A stretch of 39,416 nt of DNA from Condylostoma magnum (Eukaryota > Ciliophora > Heterotrichea > Heterotrichida > Condylostomatidae): positions 1-39,416 of the forward strand of contig CAKKTI010000184.1 in assembly GCA_920105805.1 (NCBI GenBank), given 5' to 3'. Shown here one piece after another: positions 21,550-36,088 of this stretch. The notes beneath the pieces were generated by a model, which saw only the letters and a list, made by a program, of their open reading frames with translations, did not search any database and was not told where the DNA came from. Both the position numbers and the translations under genes were made by a program. Every line of letters starts with the position of its first letter. The stretch's first letter is position 1.

Positions 21550-23937
21550 ATGCGAAGATTTTTTGCAAAAAACTTAGCTCTTTAAAATCTGACTATACCT
21601 GGAACTACAATAATCAGAACGGAATAATAAGCATTGAAAGCATTAGACATCTTATAAAGGAATTAGGATAGAGTACATGCTTGGGATACAGAAACTACAG
21701 GTGTCAATCCTAAAGTGGAAAGTCCTGTAGGCAAAGGCTAGATTTTATGTGCAACAGCATTTATAGGACCTGAAGTTAATTTTGGTAATGGCCCTAGGCT
21801 ATTTATAGATAACTACGGAGATGCTTAAGACTTGTTAATGATTTTCAAAGATTACTTCGAAAATCCTGAAATCTTCAAAACTTGGCACAATTATAGTTTT
21901 GATAAGCATGTACTCATGAACCATGGAATAAATACATAAGGACTAGGTGGAGACACAATGCATATGGCCAGATTAGCGCATTCATCAAGAGGCAGCAGTG
22001 AGTATAGTTTAAGCAAATGTTCAAAGTATTATAATAAGCAAATTCAGCGTGTAAGAAGCTATCTTCTCAGTCAATTGATATAGAAAGGAGATGAGCAAAC
22101 AAAGTAAACCTTGTCTCTCTATGTTTCTAGTGGAGAATTAAAATCAAAAAAGGGAATGAAGGAAATCTTTTAAAAGCAAAAAGTACTAGCAAGTGGAAAG
22201 AAAAGTAAAATGACAGAGTAGCCTAGCACCGTAGAACTACATACAAGTGAAGAATTTGTTCAAGACTGGGTGAAATACGCAGTATTAGATGCAGAAATGA
22301 CGTGATTCCTAAGAGAAGCTCTTGTGACTGAATTATGCTAATTTGAAGTAAGTACAGAAGATGTGACTAATTTATGAGAGTTTTATATGAAATACTGAAT
22401 TCCCTTTTGTGACGTATTGATAGGCTTAGAAAGAAGAGGAATGTATGTAGAATTAGATTATTTAAAATAAATAGAATAATAAGCAAAGAAGGATAAATTC
22501 GCATTTTATAACGAATTTTTATCATGAGTATGCAGCCTTGACCCACAAATGCACCACTTTAACCCTCAATCCACCTAACATATGCAGCAGTTACTGTTTG
22601 CTCCATTTGAACGAGTTGTAGAATAATCCTCGAAAAAATAAAAAGCAGAAATAAGAAAATCATCTAACATCTAGTCCAAATACCAGACATTTTTCCCCCA
22701 AGAAAGATGATTTTAGGTAGAAAACAGAAATTGGAAAAGTGATTAGACCGACAGAATTACTTACTTCAACATAAAAGGACTGTAACTTCCTATAATCTCA
22801 CGTACAGAGTCAGGAATGCCCTCCTCCGATGCAAGAGTTCTTAAAATACTAGCTGGGGACCCCTCATCAGGTCAATACGGAAAGGCATATCACTATCTAG
22901 CATCATAAGGACAAGAAGAGCTAGGAAAACAATGCAGCTATGCATTGGACTGTCTTATAAAATACAAACAAACAGAAACTTTACTAACAAATTTCATTTC
23001 CCCTCTGCAAAACTTGACTGATAAAGGTGGAAGACTGCATTATTCCATAAACATAAACACAGAAACAGGAAGACTTAGTGCTAAGCGTCCAAATACTTAA
23101 AACTAACCAGCTTTAGACAAGGACAAGTATAAAATACGAAAGGCATTTTAAGCTGAATCTGGAAATTTGTTGATAGTTGCTGATTACGGTCAACTTGAGC
23201 TAAGAATTCTAGCACATATGACAAATTGCTAATCAATGATACAAGCCTTCAAACTTGGCGGGGACTTTCACTCAAGAACAGCAATTGGGATGTATGACTA
23301 CATAAAAGCTGCAGTGGACAACAACGAGGTTCTGCTTGAATGGGACAATTCCTAGGGAGAAGCTCCAGCTCCTTTACTTAAGAATGTATATGCAGCTGAA
23401 AGGAAAACTGCTAAAACTATGAATTTCTCAATTGCATACGGGAAATCAGCGCATGGGTTTGCGGGTGACTGGGGATGCTCTATAGAAGAAGCATAGCAAG
23501 CACTTAAGCGATGGTATAGTGATAGGAAAGAAGTAGAGATGTGGTAAAAGGCAGTGAGACAATTGGCAATTAAAAAGGGATATACAAAGACCTTGCTGGG
23601 CAGGTACAGGATACTCACGGATTTAGTCAGGCATAAGGACGGGTATTAGAGGCAGCATGGTTTAAGAGCTGCTATTAATACTCCGATTTAAGGCGGAGCT
23701 GCGGATATTGTGAACTCTGCAATGATAAGACTGTTTTATGATGGGGAAATAAAGCAAATGGGGTGGAAGTTGCTTATGCAGATTCATGATGAGGTTATTT
23801 TAGAAGGTCCTGAAGAATATGCCGAGAGAGTACTAGCAAGAGTAAAGGAAATAATGGAGAATCCTCTGGATAATGATCTAAGGTTGAAGTTAGAGGTAGA
23901 TGCAAAAATTGCTAAGAATTGGTATGATGCAAAGTGA
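21550..23937 (+). CDS. Plant/protist organellar DNA polymerase (POP), family A
   Basis: The 795-aa product probably replicates mitochondrial DNA. It starts MRRFFAKNLALQNL, a mitochondrial-type presequence. The 3'-5' exonuclease shows Exo I DTETTG (Asp46), Exo II NYSFDKH and Exo III YAVLDAEM. The polymerase domain shows TETGRLSAKRPNTQN, motif A VADYGQLELR (Asp545), motif B RKTAKTMNFSIAYGK and motif C QIHDEVI (Asp747). DYGQLELR together with the GGDFHSRTA region is typical of POP rather than bacterial Pol I or POLG. Five Trp are in-frame TGA (for example EMTWFLRE, KYWIPFC), all in the first half; the others are TGG. Stop TGA 23935-23937 is at the family's usual end, and the last 81 codons contain no UAA/UAG. 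No intron is seen. Confidence 0.95.
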
Positions 23938-24048
23938 TTTAATTTTTGATAGTATTATTTTAACATATAAATCGTTTCTACATTTATCATTAGAAAGTCT
24001 CTATATAAAATTACAACAATCCTCCTAATTCAAACCTCCAATAAATAA

Positions 24049-27000
24049 ATGGATCCGCTTCGTGAAGACCTACGAAAAAGTCGACTAGCTCGTCTCTCCG
24101 GAAGAGACAATGAAATGACTAACACTGCCGCACTAGCCTTTGGCGCCCAGGGGCGCTCTAGAAGTTATTACAATAAATTATACCACTTTAACTCAAAAGC
24201 CGAGCTAAATGAGTGAGAATTGCCCTTTTCCAAGAAGAATGAAGTCCCAAGGGCCGTAGTCAGTACAGCTCGTCTACCTCCAATCCAGCCAGCAGTTGAA
24301 CAATAAGACGAGGAGGAGAAAGATGAGGAGTTTTCAATGAAAAAGTTGTAATTTATGCTGGCATAAAGTAAAAAATCAAAAACAACCAGGGCTAACAAGA
24401 TGCTAGAAAATTTGTTCATGGAGAAATCTTCTCCTTTTTATGATGAAATAATGAGAATAAAAACAGGGGAGGAGGCAATATCATTCTTTGCTAAGAATGG
24501 AAATAACGCCCCTTTAAAATTCCTGTATTGTGTGAAAGATAACAGTGACAGAGACTTCAGGCCTTATGATCTGGTCGTAATTAAGGAAAAGGATGTGAGA
24601 TAGGAGTACTACACTATATCTGCATAAGGAATAGTGTAAGTAACGCCAAAGGAGGGACAGGGTGGATCATAAACTACATTTTTCTCACTGTCTGATTGGA
24701 TGCACTAAAGCAAAATGTTTAATCTGTTGACTAGTATTAAGTTTTTTAGGTTTTATTTGAACTAAAAACTGTTTTAACTTTGGAGGAACAATGTAAGATA
24801 TAAGCACTACTGCGCTTTAAGGCGGAAATTGGCTCATTAAATGTTTTTTGCAAAACCAGTGTTTTGCAACAGTTTCTGTAGAATTAATGAGAACCTGTAC
24901 AACCTTTCATCAGCTAAGCTTTTAGAGCTTAAAGACAGGAGTGTTGATATAGCTGCTTATTCGGATGATTAGAGAGAGGCCAGAGGCGAGGCTAAGAAAG
25001 ACTTTGAAGCTGTAATAGAGAGAGTTAATACAGAAGTAAATGGAGTTGTTAACGGTGTAAAGGAGAGTAATGAAAAACATGAAATTGATGATTTGGACTA
25101 GGGGAAAATTGGTATGAAGAACAAAAAGAAATCAATGGTAGCAGAAAGGGAGGAGGCTGAGGAACGGCAGAGGATGAAGAGATTAGCTGCTAAGCATTAC
25201 AACATGCTAGGGTATTATGTAAGAATGATTGACTATATTACCATAGAGACTTTGGTATACTTAGTTAAAAGCAATGTGACAAAGTTCTACAATGAAATGG
25301 TAAACAGAGCCGCCAATACAAGGCTTTTTAACACTGTTGTTAAGTACGGAAAGGACTGCATGGTGTTTCATCCTGATTGCGAGGAGTTTAAAGATATAAT
25401 TAAGTCAATCATAGACGGTATGGTTAGTGACATAGGGTAAGTAAGTCGTCCTTTACATTATTTCAATGATCTTCCAATGCTAGAGTCTCATGGAAGTATT
25501 CCTTAGGTTGAATAGATAATCAAGACTTCTAATAATTTCAAGCTTACTAGGCAAAATATAAGGCAGAAGATTGAAGACGATTTTGAGGAATCTATGGCTT
25601 ATGCTGATTCTAATTTTGAGAAAGTAAGAGGCATATATAATCAAATTGAAGCTTGGAATTTCGAAGAGTTTAAGGTAAATTGCACCACTGTATAAATGTT
25701 TAAGGAAAAAATTAGTGAATTGCATAAGTGTCATAATGAATTAAAAACTGTATCAACCTCTCCTGGTAATAATTCTAGGATTATACTACAAGTTGATGGA
25801 AAAACTCTCAGAGTGTATATGATGAACCAGATTACTAGTTTTTCAACTGATATAAAGAACTTTATGAATTAATAGGCTAGGGATAAGTGTGATTAAAGTA
25901 ATTCTAGGTTATAGAAGATTAATTTAAGGTTATAACAGCAGCCTAACTCCTTATCAGATTTTGTATAATTTGTAATAGATGTAAGGAATTATGAGGAAGA
26001 TCTACAGGAATTTCAAAAGATTAAAGAAACTGTTGATGAAATGCAGTAAATTCTTAAAAGAGAAAAACAACAAGACATGTTCTCAACTAATTCTAAAATA
26101 GATGAATTCGGCAGAAATATGAAAGAATGCGAAGATAATCTAGTCAAATCCAATGCCTATATAGACAGTACAAAGCCAAACATGGTGGAAAAACTAGGAA
26201 ATAGCATAGAAAAAATGAAGGGTCTTTTAGTAACTGATATAATCTAAAAGCTAGATCAACCCCCAATGACTGAAGTTGATTAACATCCTACTATAGTACT
26301 GTCTGAAATAAACAAAATCAATAAAAACCTAGTAAAATGCTAGCACAACTGTGAAAAGTACATGAAATTTTAAGAAACATTCGGAGTTTAAGTAGCAAGA
26401 ATGAAAGAATTAGAAGAAGCCAGCAACAAGTTCATTCAAAAGAGAAACTTATGGGAAGCCAGAAAAGATTGGGAAGAGTTGACTCAAAAGTGGTATGAAG
26501 ACGACTTTGTTACTTTAGATTCATAAGAAATAGAAAGAAGAGTTAACAAATTCAGATAAGACGGTCTTAAACTAAAACAAGAGCTAGGAAGGTTCTCAAA
26601 AGATGGAAAGGACCCAGTAGTGGATGATTTTTATGAAAAAGTGCACAATTTACGCTAAAGAATCTGGGTAATAACAGAACTAGTGAAACCAGCTATGAAA
26701 ACAAGGCACTGGACAAAAGTGTTTAATAATTTAGAAGGTGAAGTTGAGTACAGAGAAGGTTTTCCTTTCACCTTCCAGCAGCTAATTGACTGGGGTGCAC
26801 TTAATATAAAGGACAAGATTGAGGAAATCTCCGCGACTGCAGTAGAGTAATACAGTCTTGAAACTACCCTAGAAGAAGTGAGGAAAGTATGGGGAGAGCT
26901 GTCATTTGAGCTGTAACCTTACAGGGATACTAGAGATAAGTATACCATTGCTGAAATTGAACCGATATTGCAATAACTAGAAGACCATTAAGTAACTGTA

Positions 27001-30000
27001 CAAACAATGCTTGGTAATAGATTTGCATAGGATTTAAGGAATTAGATAGAGGAGTGGGATAATAATCTAAGATTGGTATAGGATGTTATTGAGGAATGGC
27101 TGACATGCTAGAAACAATGGTCATATTTAGAAAACATATTCTCAGCACCGGATATACAGAAACAGTTAGGCAGAGAAAACACCTTGTTTATTGGAGTTGA
27201 TAGATTCTGAAGAGAAACCATGATGAGAACATAAAAGAACCCAAGAGTACTAGAATCATGCTGTACTGAGGGACTTCTAGATAGGTTTAAAAAGAATAAT
27301 ATAATACTAGAAGATATCAAAAAGAGTTTAGATGAGTATTTAGAAGGAAAGAGGTATGCTTTCCCAAGATTCTACTTTTTGTCAGATGAAGAGTTAATAG
27401 AAATTTTAAGTTAAACTAGAAATCCACACACTGTATAAAACCATTTGAGGAAGTGCTTTGATAATATGGATAAAATCGTGTTTACAGAGGAGGATGAGAG
27501 TACTGAGATAATTGCGATGATTTCAGGTGAGAAAGAAAGGGTTGAATTTAGTAGCAGTGTATTTGCTGAAGGAAATGTAGAGCACTGGCTTGGAAAGATC
27601 GAAGAGATGATGAGAACTACTTTATATGATTGCTCTAAATAATGCCACTAAAATTACCCAACAAATGGACTTGATAGGAAAACTTGGCTACTTAAGATGG
27701 GATTTCCTGCTTAATGTGTTTTACTAGTTGATTAAATCATGTGGACTTTCAACGCTACTAAAGCTATACTGGAACGACAGAATGAAACTAATGATAACGC
27801 TGTATATGAGTTCTTTAACTATTGTAAGCTATAGATTAACGATATGGTTGAGATAGTCAAAGGGGATTTAACTATACTAGAAAGAGGACTGATGACAGCA
27901 ATGATTGTTCTAGACGTGCATGGCAGAGATGTGATTTTAGAGCTGTACGAGGAAGACACTAAGAATATTCACGATTTCCAATGGGCCAAGGTGCTTAAGT
28001 ACTTTTGGGAGGAAGACATAGACAACTGCATGGTACGCTAAACCAATGCTAAGTTTCTATACGGCTACGAATACATGGGAAACAGTCCACGTCTTGTGAT
28101 AACTCCTCTGACTGATAAATGCTATTTGACTCTCACAGGTGCCCTCAATCTATTCTACGGCGGTGCCCCAGAAGGTCCAGCAGGTACTGGCAAGACTGAA
28201 ACTACCAAAGATCTTGGAAAGGCCCTGGCAATCCAATGCGTCGTGTTCAACTGCCAAAGTGGTCTAGACGTAGGTATAATGTCCTAATTCTTCTCCGGCC
28301 TTGCCCAGGCCGGTGCATGGTCTTGTTTCGACGAATTTAACAGAATAGGCTTGGAAGTACTTTCAGTTATTGCCCAATAAATCCTTACAATTCAACAAGC
28401 TATTAGAAATGATCAACCTGAGTTTGAGTTTTTCGGAAGAACACTGGTACTTAATAAGAGATTCGGAGTTTTTATTACAATGAATCCAGGATATGCCGGA
28501 AGGTCAAACTTACCGGATAATTTGAAAGCTTTGTTTAGACCAGTGGCTATGATGATTCCAAACTACGCATAGATTGCAGAGATTATCTTGTTTTCGGAAG
28601 GGTTTGAAAACGCTAAAAACTTATCGAGGAAAATGGTTCAGTTGTACAGGCTGTCCTCGGAGCAGCTGTCTAAGTAAGATCATTACGACTTTGGTATGAG
28701 GGCTGTGAAAAGTGTATTGGTTATGGCGGGACAGTTGCGTAGGAAAAACCCTGACTTAAGTGAGGACATTGTGCTTATAAGAGCTATGAGAGATTCAAAT
28801 GTTCCTAAGTTTTTGGAGCAAGATTTACCACTGTTTCGTGGAATCATAAAGGACTTGTTCCCGACTGTTGAGGTTCCTGATATAGATTATGGAGATTTGG
28901 AGAGTGAGATTAGAAACCAGCTGTAATTACAGGATTTGTAGTAGCCGGATAGTTTTGTGTAGAAGGTAGTGCAGTTGCTGGAAACTATGATTGTGAGACA
29001 TGGTAATATGTTGGTAGGGGCTGCTTCTACCGGTAAGACTACTATTTACAAGACACTTGCCCGTGCATTGACCTAGCTCAGGGAAAATGACAGTCCTGAT
29101 ATAGAGCACCAGAAAATCCTATATTATCCTCTTAATCCCAAGGCTATTACTATGGGTCAACTGTATGGTTAAATATCCCTAACCGGGGATTTCACTGATG
29201 GTATAGTTCCAATACTAGTACGAAATGCTAAGGAAGATGAAAGTTTAATCAAGAAATGGATTGTGTTTGATGGGCCAGTAGATGCTGATTGGATTGAAAG
29301 TATGAATACTGTACTAGATGACAATAAGATGCTGTGCTTGACTTCAGGGGAAAGAATTAAACTGCCTGATACTATTACTATGTTGTTTGAAGTTGCAGAT
29401 TTAGCATAGGCCTCCCCTGCCACTGTAAGTAGATGTGGAATGGTTTTTATAGATCCCCTGCATTTAGGGTGGATTCCACTGTTAGATACATGGACTGAGA
29501 AATTCAGAGAGTAGATGCCTAATCATGCGGATTAGATAAAGGATAAGGTCAAATAGTAAATTGAGTAGTTGTTGAAGTTCATTAGAAGTGATTGCAAGGA
29601 AGAAATCTAATCGGTTAATAATAATCTTGTAATTAGCTGCTTGGGGCTACTTTCAGCATTGTTGACGGAGTAAAAAATTGCTAAGAAGCGTCCGGAAGAT
29701 GCTGAGGCGTTGATTAATATTTATATCATATTCGCGTTGATTTGGTCTATTGGAGCCAATATCAACGATCAGTCTAGACTTGCATTTGATAAGAAGCTTA
29801 AATTTGAAATTGAAACAATATACAGAAACTTTCCGTTAGAAGGTAATATTTATGATTACTGTATTGATGATGATATTGTAGAGCTAGTGCCCTGGAGTTC
29901 TAAAATACAGTAGTTTACTTATGATGCTAGAGTACCTTATTTCAATATACTAGTTCCTACAGTAGATACTGTGCGTTATAAATTCATACTTGAAACTATA

Positions 30001-33000
30001 CTGAAGAGTGGAAGTAATGTACTGTTTTCAGGACAGACTGGAGTAGGTAAAAGTGTTATTGTGAAGGATTACTTACAAAATGCAGAAGGTACAAATTTCC
30101 TTTCCTGCAATATAAACTTCTCTGCACAAACTTCTACTAAAAATATATATGATGTACTGGAAGATAAGCTCATTTCCCGTAAAAGAACTCTTCTAGGGCC
30201 ACCTATAGGCAAGCAAATGATAGTCTTTGTAGATGATGTAAACATGCCTCAACTCGATACATACGGAGCTCAGCCACCAGTAGAAATGCTCAGATAAATA
30301 ATTGAAATAGGGTTTTACGACCTCAAGAAGTTCTTTTTAAAGAGAATCGCTGATACACAGTTTGTAGCATGTTGTGCTCCTCCAGGTGGTGGCAGAAATG
30401 ACGTAACTCCTCGATTTTTTAGACATTTCAATATGATCTGGCAGCCTTAATTAAGTTAAGAATCAATGGAAACTATTTTCACTCAAATTCTCAAAGGATT
30501 TTTAGATGAAAACCCAGAAGAAAACTTGTCGGATAACGCTGAGCCAATAGTCAAAGCCAGCGTTGAAACCTATCTGCGAATTTGCAATGAACTCCTCCCA
30601 ACTCCCATGAAATCTCATTATACTTTTAATCTAAGAGATTTAAGCAAGGTTATTCAAGGAATACTGCAAATTTCTTATGAAAGCTTAGAAGATCGGCACA
30701 CTTTGATTCTACTATGGCTGCATGAAAGCTGTAGGATTTTTAGAGACAGATTAGTAGATAATGAGGACAAGTAATGGTTTAATAATGCTATAGGAAGTAA
30801 GGTAAAGGAGTATATGTACTATGATATCCCAGAAAAGGACTGGGCTGATATAATATTCGGTGATTTTCTTACTGGTGCTTTGAAGAACTATGTTTATATA
30901 GAATACAATGATGATTTGTTTACTAAGCTTAATTAATAACTAGAGTAATATAACGCTGAGAACAGTAATTAGATGAACCTGGTATTCTTTTAGGACGCTA
31001 TTTCCCATTTATCAAGAATAAGTAGAGTTATAAGGTAACCCAGAGGAAATGCATTGCTAGTAGGAGTCGGAGGAAGTGGAAGGCAATCACTAGCAAAACT
31101 AGCAATTCAAATGGCTGGGTATAGGGCATTTAGTATAGAAATAGCCAGAAATTACGGAGTTAATGCCTTCCATGAAGACTTGAAATCATTACTTAGAATA
31201 GCAGGCGCAGAAATGTCACCTATTGTTTTCCTGTTCTCAGACACTTAAATTGTAAAAGAAAGTTTCCTAGAAGATATAAACAATGTACTTAATACTGGAG
31301 AGGTTCCTAATTTGTTTGAACAGTAGGAATATAATGAAATATATGATCTATTAAGGCCAATTGCCAAGGATAACGGAGTTCCAGAGGGGAAGGACTCAGT
31401 AATGAATTACTTTGTATAGTTAGTGAGAGAGAACCTACATATAATTTTAACATTTAGTCCAGTAGGAGAGTAGTTCAGAGTGAGGTGTAGGTAATTCCCG
31501 TCTATAATAAACTGCTGTACTATTGATTGGTACAGTGCATGGCCATAAGAAGCCTTATTTTCAGTAGCTGAGAGAATCTTTGATAACTCCTAAGACTTAA
31601 ACGTAGGATCCGTCAAATAAAAACTAGCTAAGATCTGTGTAGAATTCCATACATCCGTCAATGATAAAAGCTAAAAGTTCTATAACGAACTACGACGAAG
31701 AAACTACACAACTCCAACAAGTTACCTTGAGTTAATCAACCTATACGTGTCCATGCTGAGAGAGTAACAAACCATTCTACCTTAAAAAATAAACAGGTAT
31801 AAGATAGGACTGCAAAGACTAGTTGAAACCAATGACATGGTATCGGATTTAAAAGAAAAACTAATAGAACTGGAGCCTATTTTAAAGCAGAAAGCAATAG
31901 ATAATGAAAAACTATAAGAAGTTGTGATGGAAAGCTAAAAAGATGTAAAAACAAAAGAAGAAGCTATATCTAAAGATGAGGCTGAGTGTGCTGAAACTAT
32001 GCGAGAAGTAGCTGATATAAAAGATGACTGTCAAAAGCAACTAGACGAAGCACTGCCAGCCCTTCGAGCTGCTAATAAAGCTCTGAGTAGTTTAGAAAAG
32101 AAAGATATAGGAGAGGTAAAGAACTACATAAAACCTCCTGATGCTGTCGAGAAAGTATTGAACAGTGTACTGATTCTATTCGGAAGATAACAAAGTTGGG
32201 ATGAGGCTAAGAAATTAATGAACGATGGTGATTTCTTCGGACGATGTTTGAACTTTCCTAAGGATGAAATAAGCAATCTGACCTTAAGAAAACTAGCACC
32301 GTATATACAAGACGAGAAATTCAACCCAAAAGACGTAGCAAATGTATCAAAAGCTGCAGGGTCACTGTGTGCCTGGGCAATTGCAATGGACCAATACGCC
32401 AAAGTGTCTCGTAATGTGGAGCCAAAGCGTATAAAACTGGCCGAAGCTGAGGAAAACTTACGTTAAGCATAAGAAGTACTATTTGAGAAACAGTCGGCTC
32501 TCAAGAAAATATAAGACGAGGCTGCAGAGCTGGCCCAGCAATTAGAAAACAGTGTGCAAGAAGGCAGGAATTTGCAGTAATAACAAGACTTAACTGGTGC
32601 TCGTTTAGTCCGAGCAGAGTAATTGGTATCTGGACTTGGTAGTGAAAGTGAGCGTTGGAAAACCAGTGCAGCTTAATTAGACATTGACTACTAGAATCTA
32701 GTTGGAAACATACTACTATCAGCAGGGTACGTGTCTTACTTGGGTCCTTTTACACTGTAGTACAGAAATGACTTGTTGGAGAGCTGGATGAAGTCTACTA
32801 AGCTGTAGAATATTAAAGTAGCAGAGGACTTTACTCTTGAGAATGTACTGGCTGATGAGGTGGAAGTAAGGGAGTGGTCGCTTGCAGGGTTGCCAGCTGA
32901 TACGTTGTCTAAGGATAATGCTATAATGATTACTAGGAGTAGGAGATGGCCGCTTATCATAGATCCGCAGGGCCAGGCTAATAAATGGATAAAGGAAATG

Positions 33001-36000
33001 GACAGGGAAACGATTAAGACTATAAAGCTAACTGAGCTAAATTATGCAAAAACACTGGAAACTGGTATTAGATTCGGGAATCCGGTGTTATTGGAAAATG
33101 TTGAGGAAAAATTAGATCCAGGACTTGATCCAGTATTGCAAAAACAGATTATTAAGAAAGGAGGGCAGTCTATTATAAGACTAGGAGACTCTGATGTACC
33201 TTATAGCAATGATTTCAGATTCTTTATTACTAGTAAACTTCCTAATCCTCATTATTTACCTGAAATCTGTATTAAGGTCACTATTATTAATTTCACTGTT
33301 ACTCCTAAAGGACTGGAGGACTAGTTGCTGATAGAAGTTGTTAAAGTAGAGAGACCTGAGTTAGAGGACTAAAAGAATAAGCTAATTGTGTAGATTTCTA
33401 ATGATAAGGATATGTTGAAGGAGCTAGAAGACAAGATTCTTAAGCTGATATCAGATGCCTCTGATAACCTATTAGACGACTAGGATCTTATAAACACTCT
33501 GCAATAATCTAAGCAAACCTCTGAAGTAATTAACGTAAGAATGGAAGAGGCTGAATTAACAGCTGCTTAAATAGACAAAGCAAGAGAGTCTTATAGAATC
33601 ATAGCTAAACGTGGCTCAATATTATACTTTGTAATAGCAGACATGGGACTAGTTGACTCAATGTACCAATACTCCTTAGAGTTCTTTATAGAGCTGTTTA
33701 AACTAAGAATAACCAAGTCCTAAAAATCAGATGATTTAGACTAACGTTTAAGTATTCTAATAGACGACATAACAGTCAGTTTCTATTAAAACATATGCAG
33801 AGGATTATTCGAAGAACATAAGCTACTTTACTCGTTTCTAAATGCTGTAAGGATAAATCTAGATAAACTTAAACTAAGACCGTAAGAATGAACGTTTTTA
33901 CTTTCAGGATTAGAAGGAAGAGAAGGTGAGCCATTTAATAAAGACGGTTTAAAACTAGAGGGAAAAGTATGGAATGCTTTAGAATCCCTAGAAAAGCTAT
34001 AAGATGTATTTAGCGGAGTCTGTGAGTCAATTAACAATAAAACATAAGAATGGAAATAAGTACTAGATTCTAACGATCCTTTCCAGCAACAACTTCCAGA
34101 GCCATTTGAGTCCTCAATCACTAATTTCTAACGACTCACCCTGCTTTCAATACTAAAAGAAGAAAACATGATGCAGGGTGTAACCATGTATGTGAACAGA
34201 GAACTAGGGCCTTAATTCTGCGTTTCTCCTCCATTTGACCTAAAAGGAGCATTTGAAGACTCCACATGCACTTCTCCTATAATCTTTGTATTATCCCCAG
34301 GAGCTGACCCTATAAGTGACTTATTGAAGCTAGCAGTGGATAAAGAAATGGACGGAAGGCTTAAAATGCTGTCCCTGGGTCAGGGACAAGGGCAGAAGGC
34401 TGAAAAGTTGATAGAAAGTGGCCGTGTAAATGGGGACTGGGTTTGCTTATAAAACTGTCATTTGGCCACTTCTTGGATGGGTGAGTTAGAAAGAATACAA
34501 GAACAGTAGGTAAAGGGAGATATTAACACTGAGTACAGACTGTGGCTTACTTCGACTCCTTCGGATTCATTCCCAGTACCTGTTCTATAATCAGGCATAA
34601 AACTCACAAATGAGCCGCCTAAGGGTCTCAGGGCAAATCTTGTAAGAATCTTCCAGGATGTAGATGATGAGGCCTATAATAGTTGCAAGCAATCAAGAGA
34701 ATATAAACGACTGTTATTCTCCTTAGCCTTTTTCCACTCTGTTATTCTAGAAAGGAGAAAGTTTGGCTCTATTGGATGGAATAAACCCTATGAGTGGATG
34801 ACTTCTGATTTTATTACATGTCAGTCGTAGTTGCTTATGTATTTGAATGAATAACCAGCTGTTCCTTATGACTCCTTACGCACTATTATAGCTGAGATTA
34901 ATTATGGCGGAAGAGTAACCGATGGAATTGACGTAAGATTAATTACTGGCATACTGAAGTAATATTTCACTGAGGAAGTAATGAATGCAGACTACAGATA
35001 TGCTAAAGGAGATACATACAAACCTATTGACACTGATTCTATGGAAGAGGTAATGCAGTATATTTCCAATCTTCCAACAGAAGAAGAGCCAGCTTTATTT
35101 GGCTTACATCCAAACTCAAATATCACCTTTAATCAAAACACTGTAAAAATGTTCCGAGTTACATTGAACAATATACATCCTAAGGGGTCTAGTGGAGGGG
35201 CAGGGAAGAGTAGTGATCAAATTGCTACTGACATTGCCAGAAGTATTGAAAGCTAAATGCCAAGACCACTTGATGTGCAACGTGAAGCTCATCCTGAAAC
35301 ATTCTCTAAAAATGCTGAAGGGGCTATCAATTCCTTAGGTGTCTTTTTAGGATAAGAAATTGAAAGATTCAATATTCTGATCAACATTATGAAAACCAGT
35401 TTGTATAAAATACAACTAGCAATTAAGGGAGAACTAGTAATGGATTTGGATCTAGAAAAACTATACTACTCTTTCCTAGCTTAAAGAGTACCTGAAATGT
35501 GGGAGAATGCTGCTTATCCTTCCCTTAAACCTCTTTCATCATGGGTAAAGGATTTCTTAAAGCGCATAAAGTTCATTAGGAAATGGCTCTCAGAAGGACC
35601 TTTACCCTCTTATTGGATCAGCGCATTTTTCTTCCCGTAAGGATTCATGACTTCCTCGTTGCAGATGTATGCTAGATAGACTCAAACACCAATTGATATA
35701 CTAAGATTCAAGGCCTACGTAGTAAACAAAACCTTAAAAGATGTAGACTCAGCTCCTGAAATCGGAGTTAATATATACGGAACATTTTTAGAAGGAGCAA
35801 GATGGAACTGGGACACATAATAACTAGATGAAAGTAACCCAGGAGAGCTGTTTGTAAAAATGCCTGTTATATGGCTAAAACCTATTTTAGTAGATGAAAA
35901 ATTTGATGAAAACACTTACTCTGCACCCCTATACAAAACATCAGAAAGAAGAGGAGTTTTGACTACTACAGGACATAGTTCAAATTTCATTATTTTCTTA

Positions 36001-36075
36001 GAACTGAAAACAACAGAAGATCCTAACCATTGGATTCGAAGAGGAGTGGCTTTGCTGAGTCAATTAGATGATTGA
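24049..36075 (+). CDS. Axonemal inner-arm dynein heavy chain (DNAH3/7/12 type)
   Basis: A single 4008-aa frame without detectable introns. It is a ciliary motor subunit that hydrolyses ATP to slide doublet microtubules. The tail and linker occupy residues 1 to about 1340. AAA1 P-loop GPAGTGKT is at 1376 with Walker [12 protein letters not shown]2 GAASTGKT at 1657; AAA3 GQTGVGKS at 1995; AAA4 GVGGSGRQS at 2339. The antiparallel stalk with microtubule-binding tip spans about 2584-2880, followed by AAA5/6 and the C-terminal domain ending [11 protein letters not shown]. Length and C-terminus fit monomeric inner-arm dyneins. TGA is read as Trp at 24214, 27208 and 33889; the second is a conserved Trp (VDRFWRETM). 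The stop TGA 36073-36075 is at the family's end. The last UAA Gln codons are at 35818-35823, leaving about 83 codons free of UAA/UAG. Confidence 0.96.
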
Positions 36076-36088
36076 GTAGATTGTAAGT

